NCBI GenBank assembly: GCA_030737875.1
Contig: CM060923.1
Coordinates: forward strand, 497,390,453 to 497,454,452
Length of the DNA: 64,000 bases
Source of the DNA: Allium sativum
Lineage: Eukaryota; Streptophyta; Magnoliopsida; Asparagales; Amaryllidaceae
Direction of reading: 5' to 3'
Each line of letters begins with the position of its first letter. Position 1 is the stretch's first letter. A model generated the notes under the pieces. The model worked only from the letters and a program-made list of their open reading frames with translations, did not search any database and was not told the origin of the DNA. The position numbers were made by a program, and so were the translations under genes. This document shows, piece after piece, positions 21,886 to 35,706 of the stretch.

Positions 21886-24800
21886 TGACACGACCCGAAC
21901 TTCCCCGGCCTCCGAAGAGAAGAGAAAGAACGAATTGTTTTGAGAACACGACAAAATAGAACGCATATAAAAGGACATTTCATTGTATATTAAAACAATG
22001 CATCAGATTACAAGAATATACAGAGTATGAATGAATATTACACAGAAATATCAGAGATTTAAATTACATTTTAAATACATAGCAGCGGAAGATAATACAA
22101 TACACAACTAGAAGAGATATACGGATACAAAGCTTTCTGGATATCGTTCCAGCTGTAAACCAGGATCCTGTGAATATAAATCTGCAAAACCAAAACTACT
22201 AGCTGCCCGTGTCAAAAATAGGGGCGCCCAGAGTTTAGGTTAAAACAATAAACTCCAGGTCAGTCATGTGACTGGTGTGAGAACTAAAATAGTTATTATC
22301 TTTATTTTCAAAGTTAGGTAAATCAAGGGACCACGCCGTATAACACGGAACGGGTTTCCTCCCAAGAATACCAGTGCATAAAACAAACAGCGCAATGCTA
22401 AATAAAGAAAAATGAAGCTGTTATAAGACCCAGGTCCCATCACACAATGCAACGCAAGCCGGAGGATAGGGTTTTTACCTTATAACAGCCAAAGCATGCT
22501 TGATACGTTTAAAACACATTATTTGATACTATTATAAGTGCATAGTGTATAAAACAACTTCAAATCATAAGTATCAATCATAGGCGGCATGAGCGCCCCA
22601 TCCCACTATGTCACCATACTAGGTTCTTCAAATAAAACCGCAAATGTCACGTATTTGGAAATTGTATTTCCGTCTATGAACCGAGGCAAAAGATAGTCCT
22701 CAACCGATTCGAGACGCTCTAGCCCGCCCCTCAGGAACAGCCGCAACTGCCCCCTGGATCCTCAGGGCCGGTCCACCGATGTGGATTATTATGCCTGAAC
22801 ACTACGTTTCCCCACCCTATGGGGTGTAAGTCTGGTCCGTCTGCCGGCCAGAATGCATCGGCCAAAACCGATATAACCGAGGCGCCTCGCAACAGCAACA
22901 ACCACATAAGTCAAACTCGTCAGGGCGTGTAAAACCACTGACGCCACTTCTAGCTAGAAAGAAACGCATACCCTCCCTGACGTCCTCTCCCGTTTTTGGT
23001 TCACAACCGGGGTGCGAGGCTCGCGAATTCACGTTACACAAAGCTGTGCCACACAGGCTGTGCTTTGATCATCACCACAAGACTTTGCTTTTCAACAGAA
23101 GCCTCGATCAATTGCCACTTAGGCATGCCACACAGGCAATTCACTCCATGCGTTTGATATCCATCAATATATAAACCCTGAGCTCGTACGTCTCAGAGAA
23201 GGGCGTTAAGCAAGAGAATAAATTCTCCGCCGCCAAACAGATATATATTTAATAGAGATCAATCACACGGACCAAAATCCAATGTCAGACACACAGTCCA
23301 TTTACAAGTCCGTTCTGGGTCTGAACGAAACTGGAGGCACCTAGTACCTCGCATATCCATCGATCTCCAAGTACGTCTGGACGATCACTAACTGTTTCCA
23401 TCTTCTTGGGTGTACAGCCCAATCAAGATCATCAGTAAGCACCCAAACGACGTGAAGACTTCTGGTCTTCGACCACCGTCTTCATCATCGACACCACGTC
23501 GAATCAGTTATTCAGAATGGGATAAACCCGGTCTTTCTGAATAACTCGCGTATATATTATAAAAGTGTTACACAAACACAACATACGCCTCATTCCAATT
23601 CAGAATATTCCTTTATTCAAATATTCCTATACTTTGGGAAAAGTTCCCATTAATTTTATCCAAGATAAATTCTTTAAATTTATTCTTTAATCACCTTTGA
23701 ATATCAATTCAAACTAGTCGGGATTAGCGAACCACACCGAAGTAATCATTTATTTTATTTTCCCAATCCCAACCTATTCATCCCATGAAGTAAAACTGGT
23801 AGTACTTCATATCTAACACCACAGTGTTATCGGTAGTTCAATTACCATTTCACGTTCAAATCTAATTAAAGATTTAACTATCGCTTGGAGTAAAACTGGT
23901 GATACTCCATTCTCGATCTTTTCAATCTATTTAAAGATTCATTAAAACTCCACTTAGTTTTAATCTTCGACTGGGTTAAAGAATCAGTGTCATTTAAAAC
24001 ACGGTTCACAATAAACCCAAAATCACATTCCATTAATTATCGGGTTAAAGAACGAGTGTTATTTAAAACACTGTTCACGATAAACCCAAAAATCAATATC
24101 AATTCAATTCCAATGAAATCTCATTTAATTGGTACACTTCATTAAATCCAAATAAAAAGATTTAATCTTTTCACAACTGGGTTCAAGAACAGTGTTAGTG
24201 AAGACACCATTCACGACAAACCCAAATCACCTTTGATATTCAATACAAGGCTCTGAATAGAAAATATATCGGCTTATATTCAATATCAAATTCTACGATT
24301 AACAAATGTCGTATTGAAATAACGATATAAATGTATATCTTTCAAATTCCCATAACAACATCTGTATAATCACGAATTCCAACATCGAAATATTCCGAAG
24401 ACAATTTCGATTCAAATCCACTCCAATGCAATCATTGGAAATTCTGGTTATTTTTAAAACCCTTTTCAAATTCAATTTATTTATTTAAAAATAAATAGAA
24501 TTATATTTCTAGTTCAAAACTAGTTCATTTCGATAAAAATCTATTTTTATCTTTTCAAATATGGAGTTTTTCATCCCAAATCTTCACAAATCATTTCTTA
24601 TGATTTTACACAAATTATTACTATTTTTAATAATTTTATCAAGGCCCGTACAGTCGATTTCCACCAATGGCCATCGAACTGCACTTACAGCGACCTTTTT
24701 CAAATTTGATTTAGACATAATTCCAAATCCAACCGTTAGATTTCTAATTTCTCACATTCGTTAGAAAGCTCTCTTCGATACGAACCCAACGGTTCCGGTT

Positions 24801-27800
24801 TTAGGAGAATCCGACGGTCGGATCTCCCGTAATGTCCGTTTGAAATAAATGGTCGAAATTCACGAACTACCGCGGCGCGGCGCGTTCTATTCAGGCCATT
24901 ATATTATATATATAATATATATAATATATACTTCGTCGATTTCTATTTAAAACGAATTATATAAATAGTTTTAAAATTCGTTTCAAAATCTATTTCAACT
25001 TCCATCTCAATTCAAAGCAAAATTGAATTCTTCTCTATAAATTCGTTTTAAAATTCATTTCTATTCAATTCAAATTTCCATTCAATTTGAATTCATTTCA
25101 ATTTGCTTTCAATTCAATTTGAATTCGTTTTCAATTCAATTCATTTCGAAATCGTTTTCAATTCAATTCACTTCGAAATCACTTTCCACTTTGAATTCGT
25201 TTTCAATTCAATTCATTTCGAAATCGTTTTCAATTCAATTCATTTCGAAATCGTTTTCAATTCAATTCACTTCGAAATCGTTTTCAATTCAATTCACTTT
25301 GAATTCGTTTTCAATTCAATTTATTTCGAAATCGTTTTCAATTCAATTCACTTTGAATTCGTTTTCAATTCAATTCATTTCGAAATCGTTTTCAATTCAA
25401 TTCACTTTGAATTCGTTTTCAATTCATTTCGAAATCGTTTTCAATTCAATTCATTTCGAAATCGATTAAAATCGATATAAATATCGTTCACGTCAAAATG
25501 GCATCAATCTAATCAACACGGCTTCATAAATTTCTATTTTCAAATATTCTATTTCAAATATTTCTATTTCAAATATTTCTATTTCTAAATTGGAATGAGG
25601 CCCAATCAATTACCATATAAAGTTAATTATATGGATTTTCATACAACACATGTATAATAGCATTGAAAAATAATCAACCATCAACCAAAGTGCACTACAC
25701 TGTATAAGCATCAAATATAGATATCTAACGCTTATAACAGCCTGTCAATCAATCGATCGACATATTTAATCAATCAGGATGAGTGAACTTCAAATTTCAT
25801 CCCAACACCCGTGTGGGGTTTCAAACAATCAAACACAGATTTTATTTGTGCAGTTGGGCGATGTGTAAAATTTATCGACCCAATCAATGTCCTTCAAATA
25901 GGTGTACATAAACAAACCGTCTGGTTTGTAAATGAATATTTATTCATTCACGTTCACGATTTTCATACTCACGTTAAAAATTATATTTTTAACGATAAAA
26001 CATTTTATTTCAACCTATGAATTTCTATTCAATTCATTTATTCAATAAAATGATATTTTTATTTTTCTAACATATTTTAGAAAATTTCGGCGGCATAACG
26101 GCACGATACTAGAAACGGGACGAGGCCTAGCCTTATCCCCGGTCTAGTGAAGGCCCACGCCATTCACACATCAATCAAATCAATTCGTTATGCAAACCAC
26201 AAAATTTGGAGTAAGAGTCTAACCTAGCCTTACTCCTTCGCCTTATAACGGCGCACGTCTAATCCTAACCAATTTATCGATTCGATTTTTCACACCACAA
26301 ACCACATTCAAACCAATATCGCAATCAATAACCAAACAGCCAAACAAACAAGTCCATGGTCTGTGGACGATTGTGTCGGGTGCTACTAAACACCGTCTGC
26401 ATCCTAGTATATATATATAGCTAGAAAAAAGGAAATTGAAAGGTGAGAAATTCTCACATATAGCTATCCTAGCTCCACGGCTCTTCATTTGCAGAAGTCT
26501 TCGTCGTTTCGCCTTTTTGTCACCTTCGTTGCTGCTTTCACTACATACGTAAAAATCACATTTTTACTTCGCTATTCAATATATAAAAATCGAATTTTTA
26601 CTTCGATGTTCAGTATATAAAAATCATATTTTTCTATCGAAGTTCAATATATAAAAATTCTATTTTTCTATCGAAGTTCAATATATAAAAATCCTATTTT
26701 TCTATCGAAGTTCAATAGATAAAAATCACCTTTTTATTACGCCATTGGAATACATAAGAATTCCTAACTTTCTTTTATAAAAATTCAAGCTTTCTCTTAT
26801 AAAAATCCTCGCTTTTTCTCGCTCTTTTATAATTAAAGATCCTATTTTTATAACTCGTGTTTACAAATGAAAATCACCCTTTCGTTTATAAAAATCTATT
26901 CTTTGTATTTAAACAAAAAAAATCGAACCTTTTTACTTGTAAAAATCAAATCTTCTTGCTTTTCCAATGATATTTATTTTCAAAAATCAACATTTTTAAA
27001 ACAAAGTTCTTTTATTTAAATACTACCTTTTTAAATCAAAACTATATATATTAATTTCGGATTTTTATCACAAAAATATATGAATAAATTTCAGTTTAAA
27101 AATCATGATAATTTCAGTTTAAAAATCAAGTAGATTTCATAGTAAATAAAATAAAACAAAATAAAAAGAAAAGGGGAAACTCACCGAGGTGGTGGAGAGC
27201 TGACGGAGGGAGGGGGTTTTGTTGGCGCGCGGCAGTCGGGGAGGAGCTATGGCCGTCGCCGGAGGTGGGTGCCCGGGTTCAAGTGGGGCATCGTTCGCTT
27301 TCAGGTGGCTTGGGGGGGGGGTTTCGGGCTTCGTTCGAGCTGCGGGGGAGATGGGGTTGGACGGCGACGAGCTGGGGGGGCGCCTCGCGCCTTGCGCCGA
27401 CGGCGATGTCATCTGAGGAGGAGGGCGACGAGCGATCCCCTCCCTTTTCTCCCTTTTTTTTTTATTTTGTTTTGAAAACGATTTCTGATTAAATCGAGGG
27501 GGGGCCAACGGGTTTTGAGGAGAGGGGAGAGAGAATTGAAATTTTTATTTATTTATTTATTTATTTTATTCCTTAAAAGTTGACTTTTACATATGACCTC
27601 GAAACGAGGCCCACCGCCTGTCGCCCATAGCGTTTCACCCCCATTCCGAACACAATGGGTTATGTATCGCAAGCTGATTTGATCGTTTGAATCAGTTTCC
27701 GTTTAATTTACATTTAAATCACTATATTGAATTTTAAACGTACATTTCAAATTACCGGGGTCACATACGAACTCTAAAAATTCTCGAAAAATATTTTCTA

Positions 27801-28441
27801 GCTTCGTATTGACGATACGGTCCTAACAAAACTAGTTTCGTCGAATTCTGAGACCGTTTGAAAAATGGCCAATTTCCAGTCGATTAAAATCAACTGAAAC
27901 TGGTCAAACGCGTTTTCCTTTGCCACGCTCACATATTGATTCGAAATATTATGAAATTTGAAACCTAGCAATAACTTTACACCACGGACCCAATAAAACT
28001 AGTTTCGTCGAAATCCGAGGTCGTTTGCAAAATGGCCATTTTTAAGGGCCTGAATTCCATAGCGACTATTCAGAATTTTCAACTGGACATATCTTTTGAT
28101 TCTCGCTACGAAATTTTGATTTTTCGGATTCGTTAGAAAGATATTATCAATTAGATCCCATTATTTTTGGTTTCACTAAAATCCGGATTGTTTTGCACCC
28201 GGTACATTCAATTGAAGTTTGAAATCGAATTATCGAACTACCGCGCCATTTTCAATTCTATTTATAATTATATATAATTATTTATATTCTAACGACGACG
28301 TATATAATATATACATCGGATTCTATTCAAAATAAATTTCTCGTCGATATTATTTAAAATAATTCATTTTAAATATTCAAAATTCGCTATAATTGCCAAA
28401 ATAAAAATTTTAAACTGGCCCAGAATTTGCGGGTTATTACA
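21886..28441 (-). repeat. B1 5' LTR (right), 6556 bp
   Basis: Nearly identical to 14313..20851. The main length difference is one extra 15-bp unit (TCAAATATTTCTATT) at about 25560. Candidate acceptor AG at 22183..22182, donor GT at 27184..27183, and GC-rich leader 27185..27508 beginning at the C-box 27508..27498. Confidence 0.92.
25104..25469. repeat. 27-bp minisatellite in B1 right LTR
   Basis: Same array as 17530..17895 in the other LTR of the same element, with the same unit order apart from point differences such as the first unit at 25126. Confidence 0.9.
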
Positions 28442-28446
28442 ATTTA
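28442..28446. repeat. B1 target-site duplication, right
   Basis: ATTTA, identical to 14308..14312. Confidence 0.92.
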
Positions 28447-30151
28447 GTGTATGACTATTAAAACTAAGTGGAGTTTTAATAAATCTTTAATTAGATTTGA
28501 ATGGATAAATGGTAATTAGTAATTTACCAAAACACGAGATAAACCAAATATACTTGGTTATTGGTATGGATTGTGATTGATTGACTGTTTGGATTGTGAT
28601 CGACCAGTTTATGAGCAAAATATGCTTTTACATTTAGCATTGGGTTGGGTAGAAATATTTGTATGCTAACATCTTGTGAAACACTTCACGTTTTGACTAT
28701 GAGATGTGTAGCGATGTTGTTGAGTTCATTTCAAATTTAATGAATGATTATGAAATGACATTTTTTTTCTTAAGTGAAAAGAATTGTATTCCCGATTTTT
28801 GACAAGGAATGTTTCATAAAATTGTTTTATATAACAGAAAGAATTTCGAGGGCTAAAACCCGATGATTTCGAAATGGTTTGGAAACGTATTATGGTTTTA
28901 CATTGTAGTTCATCACATATTCGATTAGTTGCTATTAATGATGTATCTGTTTGGTGGCGGAGAATTTATTCTCTTGCTTAACACCCTTCTTTGAGACGTA
29001 CGAGCTCAAAGATTATGTGATTAATAGTGACTGATCATATGTGTGAATTGCTGATGTGAAGTACTATAGATTCGATTATACTTGTGATAATGTTGTGAAA
29101 TGATTTTCCCTACTTTGGGATATGAATTGATTTGTTACGTGGCTAAAGATTTGGTAACCCGGTCTACTAAAAGTATGGGTGGGATCCAGTGCCTTAGGGT
29201 GAGTGGTCAGTGTGTAGCCTGCTCCACGTGTGGGGGTGCATATATATATATATACACATATATATGTACTTATATATATATATGTGTGTGTGTGTGTATA
29301 TATCGAGTTGCTTAGGTACGTGCCCTTTGCCTTGTCTGAGGGGAGCCCGATATTTGGTTGCATACTTGTTTGTATGCATTGTTATGCTTTGGAATTCATA
29401 TTTCCAAAGATTTTGGTTTGAAATCCCAAAGTGAAATCTAGTTTGATTTAAAAGTTAGTTATGTATTTCAAAATGAATTGAAATAGAAATCGAGAAATAA
29501 AGTCCAAATGAATAATTTCTGTAAATTGAATTGGATTTGAAAAATCTAAGTGTGGTGATTAATCTAAATGTGTAGATTGGAAAATTGCATGTTGTGTGAT
29601 GCATAGTAGATCCATATTTCCATTATTGGTTGTTGTTTATGCACTGGCATTCATGGGGGTAAACCCGTTTCGTGATAGCGGCGTGGTCCTGTGATTTTCC
29701 TTATCATTTTGATAAGTTAATTTTAACTGTAGAGTTTCTCACACCAGTCCCTTAACTGACTCGTAGTTTGCTTTCCCCTTGCAAACTCGGGTGCCGCTAT
29801 TTTCCACATGAGCAGTCGAGTGGTTTGTTTTTCAGATATTTATTTATTGAGCAGGATTCTGGATTGAAGCTTTAAGCTGTGTCCAGAGCTTTGATAGTCT
29901 TCTGCTGTGTTACTTTATTTGTTTTCCGCTGTGCATTGTATTACATTTGATGTAAATTAATCTTCCACTGTATTCTTTTTGATATACTCTGATATATTAT
30001 GTACAATGATGTAACACTATTATGATGTTTATAAAAGTCTTCTTTTATTTGTTCTAATGTGTTGTATGCCCAGAGTTAGCGTATGCGGGATTCGAACATT
30101 CTTGGTCGGTTTAGCGATCGATTAGGTCCGAGCGAAATTCGTATCGTTACA
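28447..30151 (+). repeat. R1: inverted giant LTR, right part
   Basis: Resumes R1 after B1. Inverted matches include GGCGGAGAATTTATTCTC near 28957, CACCAGTCCCTTAACTGACTCG near 29742, GTTTTTCAG/AT (candidate acceptor near 29836), and TTTTCCGCTG near 29930. It ends CGAAATTCGTATCGTTACA, the relative of the D1 LTR end. No primer site follows, so this is a 3' or solo LTR. It also holds the alternating TA/TG tract at 29238..29303. Confidence 0.82.
29238..29303. repeat. Alternating purine-pyrimidine (TA/CA/TG) tract
   Basis: TATATATA, CACATATATATG and TGTGTGTGTGTGT runs in succession. Open frames across it are repeat artefacts. Confidence 0.9.
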
Positions 30152-31162
30152 TTGAGCGGATTGAAAATTATTGAGGCAAAAAGTTTTGAGCAATACAGAA
30201 CGTTGGTTCAGAAAATCGTGACTCCAAGGGACGTTGACTGCTGGAATTATTTTGACTAGGGTTAGGGTTTTATTTATACCATTATTTAATTCATTTAAAT
30301 TCTAAAAAGTGAATTTCACATTCAAACTCCAAATCAAACCCAATGGCCATCATCCTTAGCTAAATACCCCCATTACGGACACAATGAGATATGTTTCAAA
30401 AGCCAATTCGACTGTTTCAATCAGTTTTTCTTCAAATTAAAATGTAAATCAATATATACTGAATTTGAATGTACATTTTAATTTACTGGGGCCACATACT
30501 GATTTCAAAATTTACAGAAAAATAAATCTAGCTATGTTTTGACGATATGGTCCTAAAAAACTAATTTCGTCGAATTTGGAGACCGTTTGAAAAATGGGCC
30601 TTTTCCAGTCGATTGAATTCAAACTGAAATTACCAAACACATTTAAATTTACTGCGCTCACATATTAATTTCAAAAATTATGAAATTTGAAACCTAATAA
30701 TAAATTGACATTCCGGATCCAACAAAAGTTTTTTCGTCGAAAACAGAGGTCGTTTACAAAATGGCTATTTTTAAGGGTTATATATTATAATAAAATATAT
30801 ATAAATTCCATAGCGACTATATTAGATGTTAAAATGGACAGATCTTTCAATTTATATTATGAAATCTAAAATTTTCACATTTTTTAGAAAGATACGGTTA
30901 AACTGATTCAAACATTTCTATTTTTACTGAAATCTGATTTATTTTGAATCTTGTACATTAATTTGAAATTAGAAATCGAATTTTCAAACTATCACGCCAT
31001 TTCAAGCTTGTTTTATAATTAAAATAAATTTATACGTTTTAACTTTGATTTAAATAAATTTTTAGTTATTAATTTTAAAATAAATCATTTTAAATATTCA
31101 AAACCCATTAAAATAGCTAAAATAAAAATCTTAAATTGGTTCATAAATTCCGGGTTGCTACA
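30152..31162 (-). repeat. C1 left LTR, edge part
   Basis: Contains CCCCCATTACGGACACAATG, the tandem dimer (TTTCGTCGAATTTGGAGACCG..TTTCGTCGAAAACAGAGGTCG), and ends CGGGTTGCTACA before the polypurine tract. Confidence 0.85.
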
Positions 31163-32211
31163 ATCTCCCCCACTTAATATCTTTTTGTCCTCGAAAAAGA
31201 ACGGATCTGAAAGTTGTTTAACTAGCCAACTTAACTTTCATTATGGCTTTCATTCTTCAACTTTTCGGTTTCTAAGAATTTCCTAATTTCTCAAAAATTT
31301 GGCTAGTGCCTTAAATTTTCGAATTTTTTTCCCATAACCTCCTTTGTACGGGCTGATCGGTAAAACCGCAACTTGCCACACAGGGCCCTCATCAATCCAA
31401 AAGAAAAAGAAGAGGCCAAGCAGCTAGCCAATCGGTTCATAAAATCATCAAAACCCAATGAATACAGTAAACTTGTACCTATTTGTCGGGCATACAATTT
31501 TATTCCTCTTCTTAGCTTCCATGTTATGACCTATTCATTATATATACATGTACATATATACAATTCCAATAAATTTTCAATTTAATTCAATATTTGATTC
31601 GATTTGGCTAATCATTCTCATATTGGTTTTATCGTTCCAATATTTTAATTAGTTAACTAATAATCACACATCACAATCAGCAATCAATTAGTTGATTAGC
31701 TTTTCAAACATATAAGTTCAATATGTACTCAAAATCATGTTTTCTGTGTCAAATCACAACCAATAAATTCTAACTAAATTTTTGTTCTCACACCAGTCAA
31801 TTGGAAATATATAGATATCCCACTTTTGAATATCGAAAATAAATACTGGTGATGGTATACATCATCATGAGAATCATGCCCGGGCAACTAGAGTGTGATT
31901 TTATATCCATCCAGTATATTTGAGACTTCGTATATATGCTAGCTAGGCGCATATGCAAAATCTTCATATACCCGATAGTCCAAATTCTATATAAAATAAT
32001 AGATCCAAATACGTATAATAAGGTATAATTTTTCAAAATCAATTTTTTTTAATAAACAACACTCTTCAAACTCATTCTAGGATACTACTAATCTTATCTC
32101 TAACGAGTTATTCTCATAGGATGTTACTAATCCTACCTCTAATGAATTCTTTCGTTCGGTTCTAATGTGTCTTGTTCTCTAGCTTTGTAAACCAAAGCTC
32201 TAATACCATGA
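31163..32211 (-). other. C1 internal region, non-coding, 1049 bp
   Basis: Polypurine tract AAGTGGGGGAGAT (31175..31163), the shared module (31297..31560), and a primer site at 32197..32208. No gag or pol remnants. Short open stretches at 31303..31497 and 31797..32042 have no recognisable motif and no conserved frame. Confidence 0.82.
32197..32208 (-). promoter_or_regulatory. C1 primer-binding site, one mismatch
   Basis: TGGTATTAGAGC on the element strand, one C-to-T change from the iMet complement. Confidence 0.8.
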
Positions 32212-35200
32212 TGAAACGACCCGAAATCCCCTTTATAGGAAACCCTGGATTGCTTTGAGAACACGACGCATCAGAACACAAACACTAGAACATTTCATTG
32301 CTATTACAACAATTACATCAGAGTACAAGAATATTCCAGAGTATGAATAAATATTACACATTGGAAATACAATATCAGAGATTAAGAATTTACATAGCAG
32401 CGGAAAATAATACATAAGTACAATGCGTAGTGGAAATCATCTACAACCACAGCTGAAAGAGATATACGGATACAAAGCTTTCTGGATATAGCTTCAGCTG
32501 TAATCCAAGATCATGTGAAAAGAAGTATCTACGAAAACCAAAACTACTAGCTGCCCGTGTGGAAAATATGGACACCCAAAATTTAGGTTAAAACAATAAA
32601 CTCCGAGTTAGACATGAGACTGGTGTGAGAACTAAAACAATTATTAACTTTTTACTTTAAAAGTTGGGAAATCATGGGAACACGCCGTATAACACGGAAC
32701 GGGTTTACTCAACATGAATACAAGTTTCAAACATGAAACAACGCAATGCTTTTTGAAAAATGAAGCTACTATAAGACTCAGGTTCCATCACACAATGCAA
32801 CGCAAGCCCGAGGATAGAGTTTTCCTTTATAATAGCCAAACATGCTTGGTACGTTTAAAACAAATCGTTTTGATATTACTATAAGTGTAGTGTCGAAACA
32901 ATTTCAAATATAAATGTATCAATCATAGATGACATGGGTACCATATATCATGTCGCCATACTAGTTATACAACTAAAACCGAAGAATGTCGTATTGGAAA
33001 TTGGATTTTCATCATGAGTCAAGGCAAGGGATGTACTCCTTACCGATTCGGGCTATCTCTAGTGGAATGACCCAGGACTCGGACGTTAGCGAGTCCTTGG
33101 ATCCTGTAGTGTCGGTCCACACATACTTTAGTGGATTATTTATTCCGAAACACACATTTCTCGGTCCTATCAGACCTCTAAAATGGTCGGTACATCGACC
33201 ATATCAAGAGCCACTAGGTACTCAAATCTGAGGCGCTTCGCAATCCATCATCCATATAAGTAAAAAATGTCTGGGCTCCATACCATGACACCACTCCTAG
33301 CTAGAAAGAAACGTGTGCACACACTGCGTCCCTTATCCAGTTTTTAACTCATACCGAGGTGTGAGGCTCGCGAATTAACGCTATACATAAAGCTATGCTA
33401 ATTAAAGTCATGATTTGATCATCAACCACAAGACTCTGCTTTTCAACAAAAGCCTTGATCGTTTGCATCTTAGCATGCCACACTGACAATTCATGCCATA
33501 CAACTAATGTATATCAACATATAACCTATAAGCTCGTACGTCTTAGAGAAGGGTGTTAAGCAAGAGAATAATTCTCCGCCACCAAACAGATATATATTTA
33601 ATTGAAATCAGTCAACACAGAATGAAATCCAATATCAGGCACACATCCATCTACAAGTCCGTTCTGGGTCTGAACGAAACCTAAGGCACCTTATTTCTCA
33701 TCCCATATCTCCAATACAGGAGAGAGGTCCTCGCATATCCGGTCGATCTCCAAGTACGTCTGGACGATCACCACTTAGTTCCTTATCTTTGGTATACAGC
33801 CCAATCAAGACATCAATAATCATCCAAACGATGTGAAGATCTCTGGTCTTCAACCACCGTTTTTATCGTCGACTTTTAGTCGCCGTATAAATTATCCAAA
33901 ATGGGTTAAACCCGGTCATTCTGAATAATTCACGTATCTTATAATCAAGTGCTATAAAAACACATCATACGCCTCATTCCAATTCAAAATATTTCTTTAT
34001 TCAAATATTCACAATTTTAGGGAAACTTTCCCATTAATTTTATCAAAGATAAATTCTTGTGAATTTATTCTTTAATCTTCTTTTGAATATCATTTTCAAA
34101 AGATTTATTTTATCCTTTAACAATTCTAAACCAATTTAAGGTTTACCAACTAGTTGGGATTATGGAGCCATACCGAAGTAATCATTTATTTATTAATCCC
34201 AATCCCAACCTATTCATTCCATGGAACAAAACTGGTAGTACTCCATATCTAACACCCACGGTCCTATCGGTAAATCTAACTACCATTTCACGTTCAAATC
34301 TAATTAAAGATTTAAATACCGCATAGAGTAAAACTGGTGGTACTCCATTCTCGATTAATTCATGAACTCGGTAAATTTAATTACCTCATTCACTTTCTAA
34401 TCTAATTAAAGATTCATTAAAACTCCGTTTAGTTTTAATCTCCAAAAATCATTATTTAATGATTATTCTAATTTAAGAAATAAATCCCGTCTTTAACTAG
34501 GTTAAAGAATGAATGTTCTTTAAAACATCGTTCACGAAAAACCCAAAATCATTTTCCATCAAAATGGAATCTACACGGAAATCATAATAGTGTATAATCG
34601 ATATAAATTCCCATATTAGACTATTAATATAAGTGGAATAGCGGTAAAGTGTTTTAAATTCCATATATAGTAATAGTCTTCATTCACAGAAGCTCATTTC
34701 GATTATTACCAAATCGAATTCCATTCAATTCCAATTTAATATAATAAATTGGAAATATTTACTTTGGAAAATTTCCATTAATCTTAATTAAAAGATTTAT
34801 AAATTCCAAATCATAACTTCACTGTTAATTGGGTTTTAAGAACAAATGTTATTTAAAACATCGTTCACAATGAACCTAAAATCATCTTCCATTTAATTCC
34901 AAATTATAATTATAATTGGAAAACTTCATTGAATCTTAATTAAAAGATTTATTCTCTTCTTAACTGGGTTTAAGAACAATGTTATTTAAGACAAATTTCA
35001 CGAAAATCCCAAAATCCAATTCGATATTAAATACAAGGCTCTAAATGGCTTATATTCAATATCAAATTCTGAAACTAACGGATCTCGTATTGGGAAAAAT
35101 GATATCTGTATCTTCCAAATTCCTCAACCATATCTGTATAATCTCGTAATCCAATATTGAAATATTCCGAAGATTATTTCTATTCAAATCCATTCCCATT

Positions 35201-35671
35201 CATATGTTGGAAAATTCTGGTTATTTAAAACATTTACAAATCCAATTTAATTATTTAAAAACATTGGATTATTATTCTAGTAAATAACTACTTCATTTCG
35301 ATAAAAATATATTTTTATCTTTTCAAACTAGGAATTTTTCATCCAAAATCTTTCCAAATCATTTATTCTGATTTTACACAATTTTTCCATATTTTTACTA
35401 ATTTTATTAAATCCCTTACAGTCGGTTTCCAATAAAGGCCACCGAACTGCATTCATAGCAACCTTTTCTGAAATTGATTGGGTCAAAATTTGAAATCCAA
35501 CAGTTCAAATTTAAATCCCCTATATTCACTGGAAAGATCTTTTCGATACGAACCCAACGGTTTTGGTTTTATGAGAATCCAATGGTCAGATCTCCCGTTA
35601 CATCAATTTGAAGTCAATGGTCGAAATTCGCGAACGGTTGCAGTGCGTTCTATTCAAGCCATTATATATAT

Positions 35672-35706
<35 letters not shown>

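Larger units (their letters stand above)
14313..28441 (-). mobile_element. Element B1: complete non-coding giant-LTR retrotransposon, 14129 bp
   Basis: Two nearly identical LTRs of 6539 and 6556 bp flank only 1034 bp, so about 93% of the element is LTR. The internal region keeps a primer site and polypurine tract but no gag, pol or other credible ORF. A perfect 5-bp duplication (ATTTA) proves a single insertion event into R1. LTR ends TGACACGACCC and GGTTATTACA resemble those of A1, so movement by A1-type proteins is likely. It resembles a large-retrotransposon-derivative in lacking genes, but with an unusually small internal region. Confidence 0.93.

Noticed and set aside
27137..27508. Pro/Arg-rich 123-codon protein on the minus strand (with similar frames at 9695..10051, 44393..44665 and 63224..63526)
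   Set aside because: In A2 and B1 the frame starts at TTG, bodies are not conserved between copies, and the frames run through the candidate splice donor. Better explained as a GC-rich leader.
29076..29434. Several overlapping ORFs around the TA/TG tract
   Set aside because: Open frames come from dinucleotide repeats on both strands.
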